DNA of 64,000 nucleotides from Kalaharituber pfeilii (lineage: Eukaryota; Ascomycota; Pezizomycetes; Pezizales; Pezizaceae), in NCBI GenBank assembly GCA_015179045.1, contig WHUZ01000021.1, positions 310,001-374,000 of the forward strand, written 5' to 3'. The stretch's first letter is position 1; each line of letters starts with the position of its first letter. Shown in pieces: positions 34,607 to 47,789 of the stretch. The notes beneath the pieces were generated by a model that saw only the letters and a list, made by a program, of their open reading frames with translations, searched no databases and was not told where the DNA came from. The translations under genes and the position numbers were made by a program.

Positions 34607-35226
34607 CTCCGTGGGCAGCCGCAGCTATGACAAGAATATTGGATTGCACCATTTTCGAAGTCAAGCATCCAGAAGTATATTTCACAATATGTAATGGCTA
34701 AATCTACTGGCCATTCAGTCAAGGAGCATGAGCAGCATATGCTAAAGCCCGACATATGTGCGTTAATCAGCAACCTGTTGGAATAACTCTGAGTCACCAT
34801 GTGTCTTATTGATCTCAATGTATACTCTGTTGGACATTCTGAGAAAGTATAGAAAATTTAGTGTCACTTCGACTAATATGTAGAGACGTACTACTGTATT
34901 ATATTGAAAGGTACATTTTTGCTTATACATGAGCACAGGAATACTGGGCCATTATGCGATGGGAAAACTTGTGTAGAGACTCGCTACAGCTATAGGATAG
35001 AGACACATATAACAAGCGAATTTTCTGAACTGTTGCCAGCACTAAATGAACTTGGGCCATTGAGTTCTATCACGCATAAAGCCTACTAGGGATAGTCGCC
35101 AGCCCTCTGCGTAGCTCTATCGTACTTGCAACTATGGACCTCGTTACTGCGACCACTTGTCTCGTACACTTATTGTCATCTATGTCTACTACATACTCAA
35201 TACGCCGCTCACGCTGCATCCTGCAC

Positions 35227-35305
35227 TCCGACCACTCTTTTTTTTTTTTTTTTATATCATTACTCGCGTGCCGCCCTAAGGGCTATGGTGAGGATCCGAC
35301 CACTC
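35227..35305 (-). mobile_element. Ultrashort LINE-tail insertion, family A, 11-bp TSD
   Basis: Perfect TSD TCCGACCACTC at 35227-35237 and 35295-35305 around 57 bp: T-run, ATATCATTACTCGCGTGCCG, CCCTAAGGGCTATGGTGAGGA. One outer-stem base is mutated (GGTGAG). Confidence 0.9.
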
Positions 35306-36352
35306 AAGTGGCTACAGTGAATGACATCTATCTAAATCCATTACCCTACATTAACGCGAGGGCCACCGAACTAATAAGATACATGGCGATTCAGAGTATT
35401 CCAGCTTAGGGTTTTGTATATACCAAATACATCACTACTTATATGAATTTTTGTTGTAGCATCCAAAAATGTTCAATATCCCAGCTGTGTCCAATATCCC
35501 GGTAGCTTCCATCACCGTTACTGCAGCGTGGCTGACTAAGATTCCGCACCCCTTACTCCCACCACCATCAAGCTCAGGGGAACAATCTATGACATCAAGA
35601 TGTATGAAGATGGCTCGCAATGTAGCTCCAGGATTTTGACAAAAAGCCGACTTGGATTTTCTTAATCGGAATACTGCAATTGTGCTTAATTGTGGAAACT
35701 CCTCAGTTCAAAACTCACAAAGCCACTAGCGCATAATCTCCTTCCGCCTCAACCTCCTTAATGCAGGTTTATTAACTCTATCTGTATCGCCCGCCGTCAC
35801 ATCTGCAAAACCCACAAGCTCCGTAGACATTGCCACTGTCAGCTGCATGCAGACAAACTGAAGTTGATGTCCATATCTTCCTCCTCGTCCGCCAATTCAC
35901 TGAACACCTGTTTCTCGAACCACAAGGCATACTGCATGATGTAGGGCTGTTAGCATCTGCAAGTAGCGTTGATAGGACTTGTCTTTCATTCCAGCTCATC
36001 AACAGGTATTACTCGGACCTACATATTTCAGTACGAGACTCCTGCATTTTTTTTTTTGAAACTTCCCGTTCGAGGTATCCTTCCTTCAGCTGCTCCAACA
36101 CGTACACTGGGAAACCAGAACGTTCGTCAGTATGGTTTCTGCTAATGGGGCATGGCGGCCCGGAAGTACCCCTGGCCAAGGCCTGCCAGGAGGGCTAAAG
36201 CCAGTGCCAGGCTATCGACGCTAGCAAAGCGCACCATAAGTTTCTTGAAAGCTTACATTTCTGGGAAAAACAGACGCACCGGATTATGAAGATCAATGGT
36301 TTACCTCCCTTAGAATTTCCATAATTCGGACTCTGGTAGTTGCTCTCCAAAC

Positions 36353-36433
36353 TATGGTCAACTTTTTTTTTTTTTTTCCTTAAATCAGTACTCGCATGCC
36401 GCCCTAAGGGCTATGGCGAGGGTATGGTCAACT
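36353..36433 (-). mobile_element. Ultrashort LINE-tail insertion, family A, 11-bp TSD
   Basis: Perfect TSD TATGGTCAACT at 36353-36363 and 36423-36433 around 59 bp of poly(T) plus the family-A hairpin ending CTATGGCGAGGG. Confidence 0.9.
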
Positions 36434-36550
36434 GTATTATGTTTTTGTTTTTCTAGTTCCTAGTTTTGGCTCGTGCGATAGTCCCTTGGTACCAAAACAA
36501 AAGTAATGATATATTTGTAAATACCCGAGAGCCTCCCACAGGAACACGTG

Positions 36551-36581
<31 letters not shown>

Positions 36582-36885
36582 AATGAATACTGATGACATG
36601 TTGTTCTGTTCCTTTAGAGGAACGGAAAAAAGAGTTTCAACAAATAAAAGTAGAAAGAGTATACATGTATCCCCTCACTTGATGTTCTGATTAAATAAAA
36701 AGGGACGAAATGATATGAAAGGATCCAAACAGATTATTGTGACGTAGAATGGAAAGTATAGGAATTTTTAAAAAAAAATCTTGCTCAAACATGAACCCAA
36801 AGAGCTCTCCTCCTAAAAAGACAAAAAACACAGTGCGATAAGAAGCCAGGAACCACGAAGAATCCTAAAATCACCTATAGCGCGA

Positions 36886-39800
36886 CTACACGAAAATCTC
36901 ACCCGCAGGCCCTCGTCCCATCCCCCACTTCACGCTCCCGTCCACCTTTTCCGACCATTGACCCGTCCATTCTTCCGACCACGATTGACTACCAGTTACT
37001 ACGCTACATCCGGAACCCTCCACACCCAACAATCTCCTCGTCATCTCACACTCCTTCCCAGGCCCGTGCACAATCTCTTTCTTCCCTTTCACCTTCACCG
37101 TCACCGTGACCTCCAGCTCCGCCTCCTCGAGCTCGGACGCCTCGCACTCCATTTGCAGCTGGAACTTAGGCACCAGCGACTTGGAGGTGCCTTGCACCTC
37201 GTTGAGTTGAGCCATGAGCGCCTGGATTCTCGACATGATAGCAGCAGCAGTGGTGTCTTGGTGGACAGCGGAAGAGGTGGTGGACGTGGAGATGGTGTTG
37301 GTGCTGCTGCTTGCAGAGATGTTGGAGTCGGCAAGGGTATCAAGAGCAGGTCTGCCGTCCTCAACGTGGAAGTGTTCCACAACCGTGGTCTTGGTGGTGT
37401 CTGTGGTGGTGACATACTCTTGGTCGCACATGTTGAGACCTTGGTTGTGTTGGTGTGCAATCGTGGTTTCCTCGCGTTCCCATTGCTCCTGTTCATGATC
37501 ACTCCTGTCCTCATCCACAAGCACCTCTCGCAACTCGTTCGTTACCTCCGTGATCTCGACAAGGTCCTTCGCCGCATTCGTTACCCCGTGCACCTCTTCC
37601 TGGACCGAAGATATCACCTCGACGCCCTTCATACCCGAGCCGAAATTGCTTCTAGTATCAATAGCTCTAGTGAAGTCACTCTCCAGCCCATAACCCGGCA
37701 TAGTGCACTCAGGTCCGAATGGCAACTTTGGTTCGACCTCGAGTCTACGAATCTCATAATTGGTTGAGAACTTGGAACTGTTGATGATGGAGTCGATGTC
37801 CAACTGGGGAAGGCAAGATTGGGGACCCCGTGGCGCCCAGTTGAAGACGGGACCAGGAGGAGGCAGATATGGTTGTTGTTTCACGTCCTCTACGTCCTCT
37901 TCCTCTTCCTCTTCCTCTTCCTCTTCCTCTTCCTCTTCCTCTTCCTCTTCCTCTTCCTCTTCCTCTTCCTCTTCCTCTTCCTCTTCCTCTGTTTCCTTTA
38001 TCTGTTCGCCAATGATCTCATCAACTTGGACGATGTCCTTCTGGAGTTCATCGACGGTGGTGACCGTGTTTGTGACCTCTTTCGTCTCGGTGACTTGGAC
38101 CACCTCTTGCTGCCATTGCTCCTTTGTGCCCTCCTCCTCAACACTATTGTCGACCGTAGTATATTGTTCTTTCACATCCTCTACATCCAATTCCTCCTTT
38201 TCTGTCTTTATTTCTTGTTTGTGCTCTTGGATGGTCTCAACGATGGTAGTAACAATTTCTTCGACCTTCTTTTCCGTCTCGGTGACTTGGACCACCTCTT
38301 GCGGCCGCTGCTCCTCTTCGCCCTCCGCATTGACACCCTGATCGACCGCGGTATCTTGTTGTCCACCGTACTCTGCATCCAATTCCTCTTTTCTCTCTAT
38401 TTCTTCTTGTTCGTCTTTGTGGGTGGTCTCATCGACGGTAGTGACAGTTTCTTGGATCTTCACGTCCTTCCTGGTGACTTGGAGCACCTCCTGCGGCCGT
38501 TGCTCCTCCTTGTCCTCCACTGTGACAACACCATTCTCGATCTCAGTCCCATGTTCTTCCACATCCTCTACATCCAATTTCTCTTCTTCTCTCTCTATTT
38601 CTTGTTTGTGCTTTTGGGTGGTCTCATCGACGGTCCCGACAATGTTTTGGATCGTCTGTTCCGTCTTAGTGACTGTGACAACTTTCTGTAGCCGCTCCTC
38701 TGTGCCCTCCAGCTTGACACCACCATAATCGACCTCAGTTCCTTGTTCTTCCACGTCGTCTGCATCCGATTCGCCTGCTTCTTCTTCTACCTTTTGTGTC
38801 CGGTTGCGGGCGGTATCATCAACTTCGAATGTGTTCTTCTGGATTACTTCGGTCTCAACGGTATTTACAATTCGTTCGATCTTCTGCTGAGGCTTAGTGA
38901 CTTCAGCCATGTGTTCCCGGGTCACTTCCTCGACGGCATTGACAGTTTCTTTGGTCTGCGTCTGTTCAGATTTAGTAACTTCGATCCCCTCCCCCTCCCC
39001 GTCTTGCGTCCCATGCCCACCATCTGCAACCTTACCATCAAACCCGAACTTCGTCAGTATCTTACTGACCCTCTTTCCTATGACCCCTCCAACCACAGTT
39101 TGCAGCCCCTCCAACTTCTTCCCTAACGTCGACCCATCAATATTAACGTCCATCATGTTCACACTCGCGTTGCTTCCCCTCCTTGATGTCGCTGCCGACG
39201 ACCTACGACTCAGATCAAACTGGAGCCCCAGTCCCAGCCCTTCAACACGGCGTGCGATGGGCGTTTGGAGCGCCTTCTCGAATCCTTGAGAATGCTTTCT
39301 CGCGGGTGACATCGTAATGGTTGGCGTGATGGGCGTGGCTGGTATCGCCGGCATGTCCACATTGGTGTTGGAGCTGGATGGGTTGAAGGGGGCGGTCCAG
39401 GGGAAGCTTGAGTTGCGCTTATGGATATAGCTATTGGTGCAGCTGGTGCTAGGAGAGACGTCATGTTGAGGTTCTTTGCTGTGAACGGTGCTGTGTATCT
39501 TTCTGATAGTAGTAGTAGTCGTCGTGACGCTTGATGCGCGGCGGTGGTCAGCGTCCCAGTGAAGAATCGAAGGACGGCGGTACGTAGTGTCGGTATCATC
39601 CGTAGAAGAGCTCGAAGTTCTTCTCATGCCTGCCCCACTTGATCCTGTGACAGTACTGCGCGGAGAAAGCATGGTCGAGAAGCGGCGTTCATCATAAATG
39701 CTTTCGGTACTCACAACATCGTTTTGTTCCTTGTTGTCGACGCGGTCAGGGGTAGGCACATGGTCGGCTTCAGATTCATCGGTGATGATTGTGACCTGTT

Positions 39801-42015
39801 TCTTCCTCTCCGAACTTAGCTCCGGGACGACAGCTGGCGTTGGTGTACTGCGTTTCTCAGTGATCTCGGTGAAAGCTTCTTTATTCAGGGTATCATGTTG
39901 ATCAGCAGCCTGTAACGTCACAACTATTGTATTGTTTTCATGCTACTTACCAGTTATGTCTTGCACTGGCTCAACATTCTTATCTTCCCTGGATTTCAAA
40001 GTCTCATGCTTAACGACGGACTCGAATCTCGATTCATGTGTTTTTTCCCTCGCTTCAACAGGAACTGGTACAGCCTCTTTTGTGAAAGGGGCTGGCAGTT
40101 GCAGGGTTTCCAGAGGAAGAGGGTCGTGAGGGCTGCTGCTATCCGAGCTGACATTGCCCCGCCATTAGCCTGAAGAGCCCTCCATCTATCTCAACCACCA
40201 CACACTCCAAAAATCCACGCATGGATCCATGGCGATAAAAACATGTACTTACCTCGCAAGAACTTTCTCAAGCTCTGGTGCCGTCGTCGGCACTGGAACA
40301 ATTCTAACCTCCTTCTGCTCCTTCTCAACGGTAATTGTATCGCGAACATCTGTCGGCTTCGGCGTCGCTGCTGTACTTGGCACCGGCGATGGCCACAGGC
40401 CAAAGGAGTCATCGAAGCCATTTAGCCCCGGAATATGGAACTTTGGCTTGGGAGACCACGGTTCGTATGGAATGGTTTTGGTGTCAACGATTTCGGTGCT
40501 AATGAGGACTGTGTCGTCCTTGGGTGGGGTTGGCGTCAAGGGCACTGGTCGATTGTGGCTGGGTCCAGTCGGGGGCGTGTCGGGGATCGTAGGCTGCTTG
40601 GGCTGGCCAGTGGCAGCAGGAGTGGACACCAGGCTGCTCCGGCTCGTGACAGTTTCTGTGGTGGTCTCGGTGCTGCTCCATGATGCCGTCTCGTCCCTTT
40701 GAGGCTGCTCTTTGACATTGTCCAAACCAACATCCGTACCTTCACCCTCATCGACGGATACTATAGTCGTCTCCGTCGTAATCTGCTTCCTTGTCCTCCC
40801 CAAAGTGCCAGTGTCCTGCGGCTTTTGCGAAATAAGCGTCTGCTGAGAGGTCTCCTCCATTGTAATCACCTCCATGATCTCATCCTCATACGTATCCTCA
40901 TCTGCGTCCTCGAATCCCCTCATGGCCTCCTCAAGCTTCTTCATCAACCTCATCTTGCGCATTTGTACTCTTGCATCCTGTACATTCACGTCCTGCTCAA
41001 CCGATAAGGCAATGTGCACCGTGAACCCAAACCACTTGTATGCGCCCAGCATACCCGCAGAGTTTGCATTTTGCGGAAGGCCCTTGAACGGGGAGTGCGC
41101 CCCGGCACAACATTGGAGGGAGGCGCAGTACGGGCAAATTTTGGCGTGAGGCGGAGCGGGTGGCGGAGAGGGCGGCCGACCGCGAGAAGAGGAGACGGTT
41201 TTGGATTGCACTTGGGGCTGTGTTGAGGACTTCTGGACGGTGCTGTGTGCGAACGCTGTAACGGTCGTGACAGGGGCGGTGACCTCGGGCACGACGGGAG
41301 CCGATGCTGGCATTGTGATAGTGGTGGAACCTCCACGGGCCGCTTTGGTGGCCGGCCCAGGGACACTAGAAGGAGGAGTAGGGTCGCCGACTTCGAAAAC
41401 TTTAGTATCGACCCGGACCTGGGTAGGAATGGATTTGCTTTCGGGGCCGGAAGTTGGTGGAGCTCTGATGCGCGCGCTGGAGGTATACGGGGGCGTGAGC
41501 GGGAGTGAAGCTTGCTGTGCCGTGCGCTGGATGGACGTGGAACGGATGGGGGTGATAGGGCGGGCGGAGGTGCTGTTGCTGGGATAGAAGTTTGTGGCTG
41601 TGCCGTTGTTGGCAAAGACGTTGGAACTGCTATAGCTAGCAGTCCCTCGCATGACGACCGATTGCCTTGGAGATAAGTAGTGCTCATGATGCTCCTGGTA
41701 AAACACGTTGACGGGGGCAGCGTGCTCGTGTAGCTGCTCTTGCTCGGGCTGGAGTTCGAGCTCAGGCTCCTCCGGCTTCTCGCTTTGATCCTCGTCCATC
41801 CCAACATCGAATGCGATATCCTCTTCATCTGCCGGCGGCAGCTCGGCGTAGTACGCTTCCAAATCATATCTATAGTCTTCAACATCCTGCCGGAAGATGT
41901 CCCACGCGAGCCTCCATAGGTTGTTCAGCGAAAGGTCGTACGTCAGGTTTGGGAACGCACAGGGGACGTTCCCGGCAAGCTGCTGCATTGTGACGCGGAG
42001 CGGTGGCAGGGACAT
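36886..42015 (-). CDS. Large acidic low-complexity protein, three or more exons
   Basis: Exon 1 runs 42015-40253 from ATG (MSLPPLRVTMQQLAGNVPCAFPNLTY) and ends at a GTAAGT donor; it holds a Pro/Ser/Thr-rich region and a CPYCASLQCCAGAHSPFKG segment. The acceptor at 40139-40140 (GATAG) leads to a short exon, 40138 to about 39953 (SSPHDPLPLETLQLP...). The third exon, from 39909, is about 1000 residues of Glu/Thr/Val-rich sequence with five degenerate units of about 65 residues (QEVVQVTETE, IVTTVDET, ELDVEDV-EQ) and a run of about 35 Glu. The exact donor of intron 2 is uncertain (GTGCAA or GTTGAG both keep frame). No enzymatic domain recognised; it looks like a disordered cytoskeletal or nuclear scaffold-type protein. 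Serine/leucine ORFs on the plus strand are mirror images. Confidence 0.7.
37895..37990 (-). repeat. CTCTTC hexanucleotide tract coding poly-Glu
   Basis: About 16 uninterrupted CTCTTC/TCCTCT units encode alternating GAG-GAA codons on the minus strand. Hexamer slippage would change length by two Glu without frameshift. Confidence 0.95.
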
Positions 42016-42137
42016 GGTTTCAAGGTGGGTTGGAGTGAGGGCCTTTTTTCCGGAAAGTTCAAGTCATTAGCATTGCATTGACACAATACCAGACTTCTCG
42101 TGGACAAAAGCCTAGATGGGGGAAAAGCATAATAAAA

Positions 42138-42745
42138 CTAATCTTCACATACCTCACACATAACCTCCCTGCAGGACCCTTGGGCCTCCCTCCCAGCATA
42201 CTCAAACCTCCTCACCACGCATCTGAGTTCAAAATCTGGCTCCTGTACTCCTTTGGCGACAATATTGCAGTCATCCGTTTCGACAACGGCGTAGCAGATG
42301 ATGACAGCAATCTGCACAGCACCCTTTCCATTGGCCATCCACAGGGTCATCTCATGGTGAGCCTGGGCATAATCCCTCTCCATACAGGACAGAACGACAA
42401 TGGAGGGGATCAAGTTGTTGGAGTAGGTGATCCCCCAGTCGGAACTGGGACGGGGGTTTTGAGGAGGGCGGAGGTTAAAGGCCTCGTAAACTAATATGAG
42501 GTGTGAACATCAGGGATGTTAGTTACTTGTAAAGGCGTGATGCTGACTGCCCGAGGGCTGATCATGAAATGCCTGCAATAGGGAGAGCTCAGGGACTTAG
42601 ACGTACCGTTTCCTCCCCACGGGTGAAAACCCTCAGTATTGAATCCCACCACCGAAACCATGTATTGTATCTCGTTCAGAAGCCATTGTTCGTGGGCTGA
42701 GATGGGAGCCTCTGTGTTGAATATGGGGCGGTGCGAAATGGACAT
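42138..42745 (-). CDS. Small unknown multi-exon gene
   Basis: Two conserved-looking coding stretches lie on the minus strand. The first starts at ATG 42745 (MSISHRPIFNTEAPISAHEQ...EIQYMVSVVGFNTEGFHPWGGN) and meets a GTACGT donor near 42605. The last runs from about 42495 to 42138 (LVYEAFNLRPPQNPRPSSDW..., SIVVLSCMERDYAQAHHEM, ending VMCEVCED). A possible middle exon lies between TTGCAG (about 42575) and a GTAACT donor (about 42532), but I could not settle phases. No family recognised. It is divergent in base composition from surrounding repeats, which favours a real gene. Confidence 0.45.
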
Positions 42746-45700
42746 TGTGGTACTAGTACTGTTACCGGCAAGGGGATGCATGTGGTATATGGAGCGGCAG
42801 AGCTATCAAAAGCTTCACCGTGATACCTCGAAGGGTACTTAATGTCGGGATAATATCAAAGGGCAAAACAATAAGTAGGCGCAAACCTCGAAATTGAGCG
42901 GGAGAGGCTCGATGGGGCAATTGAGGTTGTGGACGTCAAGGAGGATAGGCGGTAAAGGGGTCTTTATATCGATAGGTCTCAGAACAGATCGGCAGGCCAG
43001 AAGCAGAGATAAGAGTTCTGAGAGCTGTCAGCCTACAGTGTTCGGTGGGGAGGAAGTGGTCAAAGTCGAAGTTAGGCTTCCGTGATGAGCTGGGGTTCTC
43101 AGGACGACCCAGAGTTCCAGCCTTGTGATTCATCAATTTCCCTTTTTCATTACAGTCCCAGAACCCTAAAGGACACTGTCGTCAGCGAGTTGCGAGTTCT
43201 TGATACGGCTAGTACTTCGCACTGAAAGTACCAACTGGCGACTTTGACATCAGAGTATGCAAGCAGCGCTCATCGCTGTGTATCTCAGCCAATACATTTC
43301 AAACAGAGCGGCATGCAATGATTACACTAGGAATAGTATCGTGACTGATAGCCGGCTGTTCACAGCGCCACTGGACTGAACACAAGGTTGGAAAAAACGC
43401 AATGTATGCGGCTGAACAGGAGCCTCACATTCTGGCTATGCATGGAACAATTCATGTGAATTTCAGAACCGAACGGTTCAAATTTCCTCATCCACAAGGA
43501 CTAGGGCTGTCAATTGCAGCATTGGGTGCGGTAGCCAGTGGAAAAACCACAGCCAAAGTGAGCAGTTGAGTGACTGTGTCATGCTTTGAGGGCCCTATCA
43601 GTTTGTGATGCAGGTCATAACAATGAGAGGAACGTTCTTCAGATTTCTCTGCACCGTCCAATCAGACAAACACTCAGTATGGGCGAACCGAGACCAGGAC
43701 CCAAGGCCAGAGACCGGCGAGTAAAAGGAAGGAACTTTCCGCCCCGCATCTTGAAGCAATATATGATAGCATCCTCAGAATAATGTACTGCAAAGTTAGC
43801 ATCTCAAATAATCCTTGTTTTGAGAGACCAGGCGTACTAACAAGGCTGCCCAGTGCTTTCATCATAGATACCGCAGAACAAGCACCCATATCGATTTGTC
43901 AATGCACCTCAATCGCTCTTCGCAGACTCGTATTCATCCTGCGTGATGCGTAGCACAGCGTACATGTCGTTCTCATGAGCAATATTTTTTTACTAGCGTT
44001 GAGGCTCAGTTACCCTGATTGGAGGTGGAAGTGAAAAAGAGCCGCACTAGTGTCCACCTGCAGGAGGTTTATCCCTGAGACACATTATGCCGGGTACTAC
44101 TCCGCAATCTGCGCCCATGCACACTGACACGTGCACCATACCGATATATTGGCAAAAGCACATTGGTCCCCCCCCCCCCCAGCCATGAATAGCTCCTATA
44201 AGTCGCAGGTGGTGGCGGTGCGCCTCATCGACATGGTACATAGTTTAACGCTATATGATGATTCGTGTACGACCCCAATGGTGCATGGTAGATATCGATA
44301 TTGAAAGACTATTCGCGAGCTCACCGTTGCCATCAAGCCAAGGTAGATGTTCGTCTGAAGAATTTTGTTTGAAGAAAGCCCGGTAGGCGTTCATTGGCGT
44401 AATTTGCATGTTCAAGCCCCCGGTACGGAAAATTTGAGGCTGTGGAGTAAAAGCTGCATATGCATGCAACGCCAGCTGGATGATGCACGTATCACTGTTC
44501 AGCAGGCGAAACCCCAGGTACCCCAAATTTACTTACCACTAGCCCCACACCAAAACCCAAAAGCTGTTACTTTAGCGACCACAATAAGGATCGGGGCCAC
44601 GTTACCCCGTCGCAAGAAAGTCAAGAAGATCGGGGCAGTATACAGATATCTGGACTTTTTCGGCCAGATTATGTAACTCACCTTGCCCTTGGGCTAATCG
44701 ATAGTTGTCTTTCCACCGTATCGTTACCAAATTTGGGGCGGGCAAGGGTCAGGGAGTGATGTCACTTTAGAAGCTCATTGCTTCCAATATCGGAATACCC
44801 CATGTTGCTGTGCTGGTAGTGTCGATCACTCCGCCGATCAGCGTTGCATTGTTGTCAGAGAGAGGCTCAAATGGGGGCCCTGTCAACACCTGTCCCTAAA
44901 AGAAATCGGTAGTCCGCAGCACGGATCCACGCTAGGTCAGTTAAAGTATAGTCTACTACTAGAGCGCTGTACGATGAATATTTTGGGTTTAGGGTTCCCA
45001 AACATTCAAACCTTTCATATTGAATACTCGGTTACTAGATATCTACTATCATGATAATTTGAATTCTCCCGACCTCTTGCACTATGGGCAATATTAGATA
45101 TTCCAAACTATTGGATGGATAGCTGTTTCCGGCTCCCTGAACAGGGAACTACCAGGAATATTCCCTCCGTTACTTGATAGCACGACGTGCTACCGCAAAG
45201 TGTGATGCGCCGAGCGTATATGTAGTCCTTTAGCCAATTGCGAATGTAAAAGACTCATATCTCAGGGGAGTGAAGACATATGTTGATCTAGCCTTGTTAT
45301 TCACTCTGCACGTACCTAGTTTTTTTTTTTTTTTTTTAATGTATTACTGTAGCACCTATTGTACCTTGATATTCTCTTCTCTCCCGCTCAATTAATCTCT
45401 ATTCCTATTACTGAATACGAGGCATTATTGGATAAATTTCCTTGTCCGTCGACATCCAATATGACAGGTTTGGCTGTGCAAACAGCTCCAAGACATTATA
45501 CGAAAATGCGCTGTAACCATAAATCCCTGGAAACTGCTTCTGTGTTTGCGCGCATCGCGTCTGGTGAAATGCAGTTACCTACTTTGGAAGAGGTATACTA
45601 ATAGATTGCAGTTGAGACAGTTGTGGACGGCAACGATTACTTAATTTAACCTAGCCTCAACCTGTGCTGCGGACCGCAATGTTCCTCTGAGGGACAGCTG

Positions 45701-45814
45701 TTGGTCAGCCAATAGTCTGCTGTCCCGACAGATCTGACTCCGACTGTCTCACCAGTCTCGAATCACAATTTTTTAACCTAGTTTAAGTAATACACATTTT
45801 AGAAATGTCACTTC
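42746..45814. other. No supported gene
   Basis: Short ORFs only. A C12 run lies at 44168-44179. A T16 run at 45320-45336 followed by AATGTATTACTGTAGCACC, with GTACCTAGT/GTACCTTGA flanks, may be a badly decayed tail insertion. Nothing else recognised. Confidence 0.4.
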
Positions 45815-46861
45815 CTCAAGCGATGCGATTTTTTTTTTTTTTTTTTATATCATTAATCGCCTGCCGCCCCAGGGGCTATGGCGATGAGTTGTGAGTTTAT
45901 AAACACAAAAATAACAGGAGGAAATGAAATGAGAAAGAATCAGTCTCCGCGGGAAATAACGAAGCGTCCTCATTCTCTGAGCAACCCCATCAGCTTCCTC
46001 AGTGGGTCCTCCCCACCCTCCCCTTCGACCCTTGGAGGTCTCCTCACGTGCTCCTCACCTCCCGGCCACCTCCGTCGCCACACTCTACACTGGCCTAACA
46101 GGTGACCCCTCGTCTCCTCCTCCTCCTCACACTACCTGCACTCCGGACCATCCCCTTCCCCTACGTGCCACCTCAATTCCCGCAAACCTTTGCCCCCCAG
46201 CAGTCCCGCCAGCCGTCCTGTCAGGTGTCCCAACGTTTCTAGCGGTCTATAAGTCAACTCCAGCCGGTTCCTCTCCCCCGCTCTCTCCCTCCTCCCGCTT
46301 TGTCTCATACCGGCTTCCGTCACTAGCTCCGGTGCACTCTGCAACGCCGTGCCCACCCTTGCCGCCTCGTCTGCCGCCTCATTGCCGGCGATGCCCTTAT
46401 GGGCTTTGACCCATAACACCGCCATGTCCCAGTCTCCTCGCTCCACTCTCCTCTCCCACGCTTCTCTAAGCCGGTTCGTCGCCCCGTCGTGGGTGGGATC
46501 CCCCCCGCTGCGTCGGTCATTCTTCTGATTGCATATCTTGAGTCAGTTACTATGAGCAGTTCCCCCTCCACCCTATCCATCGCCTCGCCGATAGCTATTA
46601 GCTCCGCGTCATTCACTGTAGCGTTCTCCCCCAAGTACACCGACGTCGATCTGCCCTCTTTGAATAACCCCGCCCCCGCTATGCCCCCTCTCATGCTCCC
46701 TTCGGTGTACACGGGTGTCCACCCCTCGTCCGTGACGTCGTCTATGTGTCTCTCCCACTCCTCCCGCTCTGCGTCCTTGTGCAGCGTCGGTATGATCACC
46801 ACGGGTAGTTCCCTGCCGTGTGTCAGTGACCCCCTCAGGTAGACCGTCTCAAGCGATGCGA
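45815..46861 (-). mobile_element. 5'-truncated Tad1-type LINE (1019 bp) with 14-bp TSD
   Basis: TSD CTCAAGCGATGCGA at 45815-45828 and 46848-46861, perfect. Minus-strand coding gives the LINE RNase H domain (TPVYTEGSMRGGIAGAG, NDAELIAIGEAMD, LLIVTDSRYAIRR, then KAHKGIAGNEAADEAARVG after a frame change) and the start of the zinc-knuckle region (DGPECR). The usual first catalytic Asp reads Glu in YTEGS. Several frameshifts make it non-coding now. It ends in the ATCGC/GCGAT variant of the family-A hairpin and poly(A). Confidence 0.9.
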
Positions 46862-47133
46862 ACTGCGAAAAAAAGAAACTTAAGCAGCACATTCGGCGTC
46901 TCTAAAATTCAGCTCCTTCATCCCTGCTAGCAAATTGATAATCATGTACCTTCGCTCAACACCCTGCACCATGTCTATCACCCTCGCCAAATGTGGAGAT
47001 TAGTCGGATATGATAATATGCTCCTACGTACTCTTCATGATATAGAGGTCATGTAGTTCGTGTTACCACGTGAGGATGCCGAAGTCTTTGCTAAACGAGT
47101 TAAAGATTTCAGCATTGCCCTACACAAAAGCTT

Positions 47134-47512
47134 AAATCAATCCACATTTTGAATATCTCATTACTCGTGTGCCGCCCCTGTGGACTATGACGAGATTAGA
47201 CACATAGGAGATAAAAGTTAACATAGTAAACTGCGTAAGGAACAATAACAAATAAGTAAACGGCCTGGCCACCTCTCTGCCCATTTCAGCATTTCCTAGA
47301 GCAGATCCAGATTGTCGTCTGGCCCCGTCGGTGGCTTCCTGATCGCCTCCCACACCCCTGGCCATTTCCTTCTCCATACCTCGCACCTGGGCCAGATATG
47401 GTCTGTGATCTCCTCCTCTGTCTCGCACCACTTGCACTCTGGGCTGTCTGCCTTGCCGATTTTGCGTCTCCATGACCCCCAAGCTCGTTGCCCCATCAAA
47501 TCAATCCATATT
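47134..47512 (-). mobile_element. 5'-truncated LINE (349 bp) with 15-bp TSD
   Basis: TSD AAATCAATCCACATT (47134-47148) and AAATCAATCCATATT (47498-47512), one mismatch. Minus strand encodes the post-RNase H region GQRAWGSWRRKIGKADSPEC and ITDHIWPRCEVW with the CX2C...H...C knuckle. The terminal hairpin here is CTCGT/ACGAG, a further paired variant. Poly(A) is almost gone. Confidence 0.85.
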
Positions 47513-47789
47513 GAAAGTACCTCGTCAATTTGCACCTGCAGGGCCGACCAGCACATTACCTCAGCCCAAGCTGAAAGGACAAGTGCTGCGCGTACCGTAA
47601 CAGGATCTGAAATGGCAGAAAGGCAAAGGAAGCAGGCTGGAGCACAAAGTATGGAAGAGGCGACTGAAACTCAAGATTGCATTAATATTACATGCGCTAC
47701 TGCCCTGCAGAGTGTCCTTGTATATACAGAATAACTGTCTTCGTGTTGGAGGCAGCGTAGCATTCAATTCAATCTTAAACCCACCGGGA

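Larger units (their letters stand above)
34607..36885. other. No gene; two family-A tails and an A-tract
   Basis: Short ORFs only. AGTCGCCAGCCCTCTGCGTAG near 35095 resembles part of the solo LTR at 53799 (ACTCGCTAGTCCTCTGCGTAG), perhaps another LTR relic. A pure A-run of about 30 follows ACACGTG at 36549-36579 without a recognisable hairpin. Confidence 0.4.

Noticed and set aside
36549..36579. Another family-B tail insertion at an A-run preceded by CACGTG
   Set aside because: The hairpin is absent and no target-site duplication is visible.
37760..38691. Serine-rich and leucine/phenylalanine-rich plus-strand ORFs
   Set aside because: Mirror images of the Glu-rich coding exon on the minus strand, including its CTCTTC tract.
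46489..46842. Plus-strand 117-codon ORF
   Set aside because: Antisense to the RNase H domain of the truncated LINE, which is clearly coding on the minus strand.
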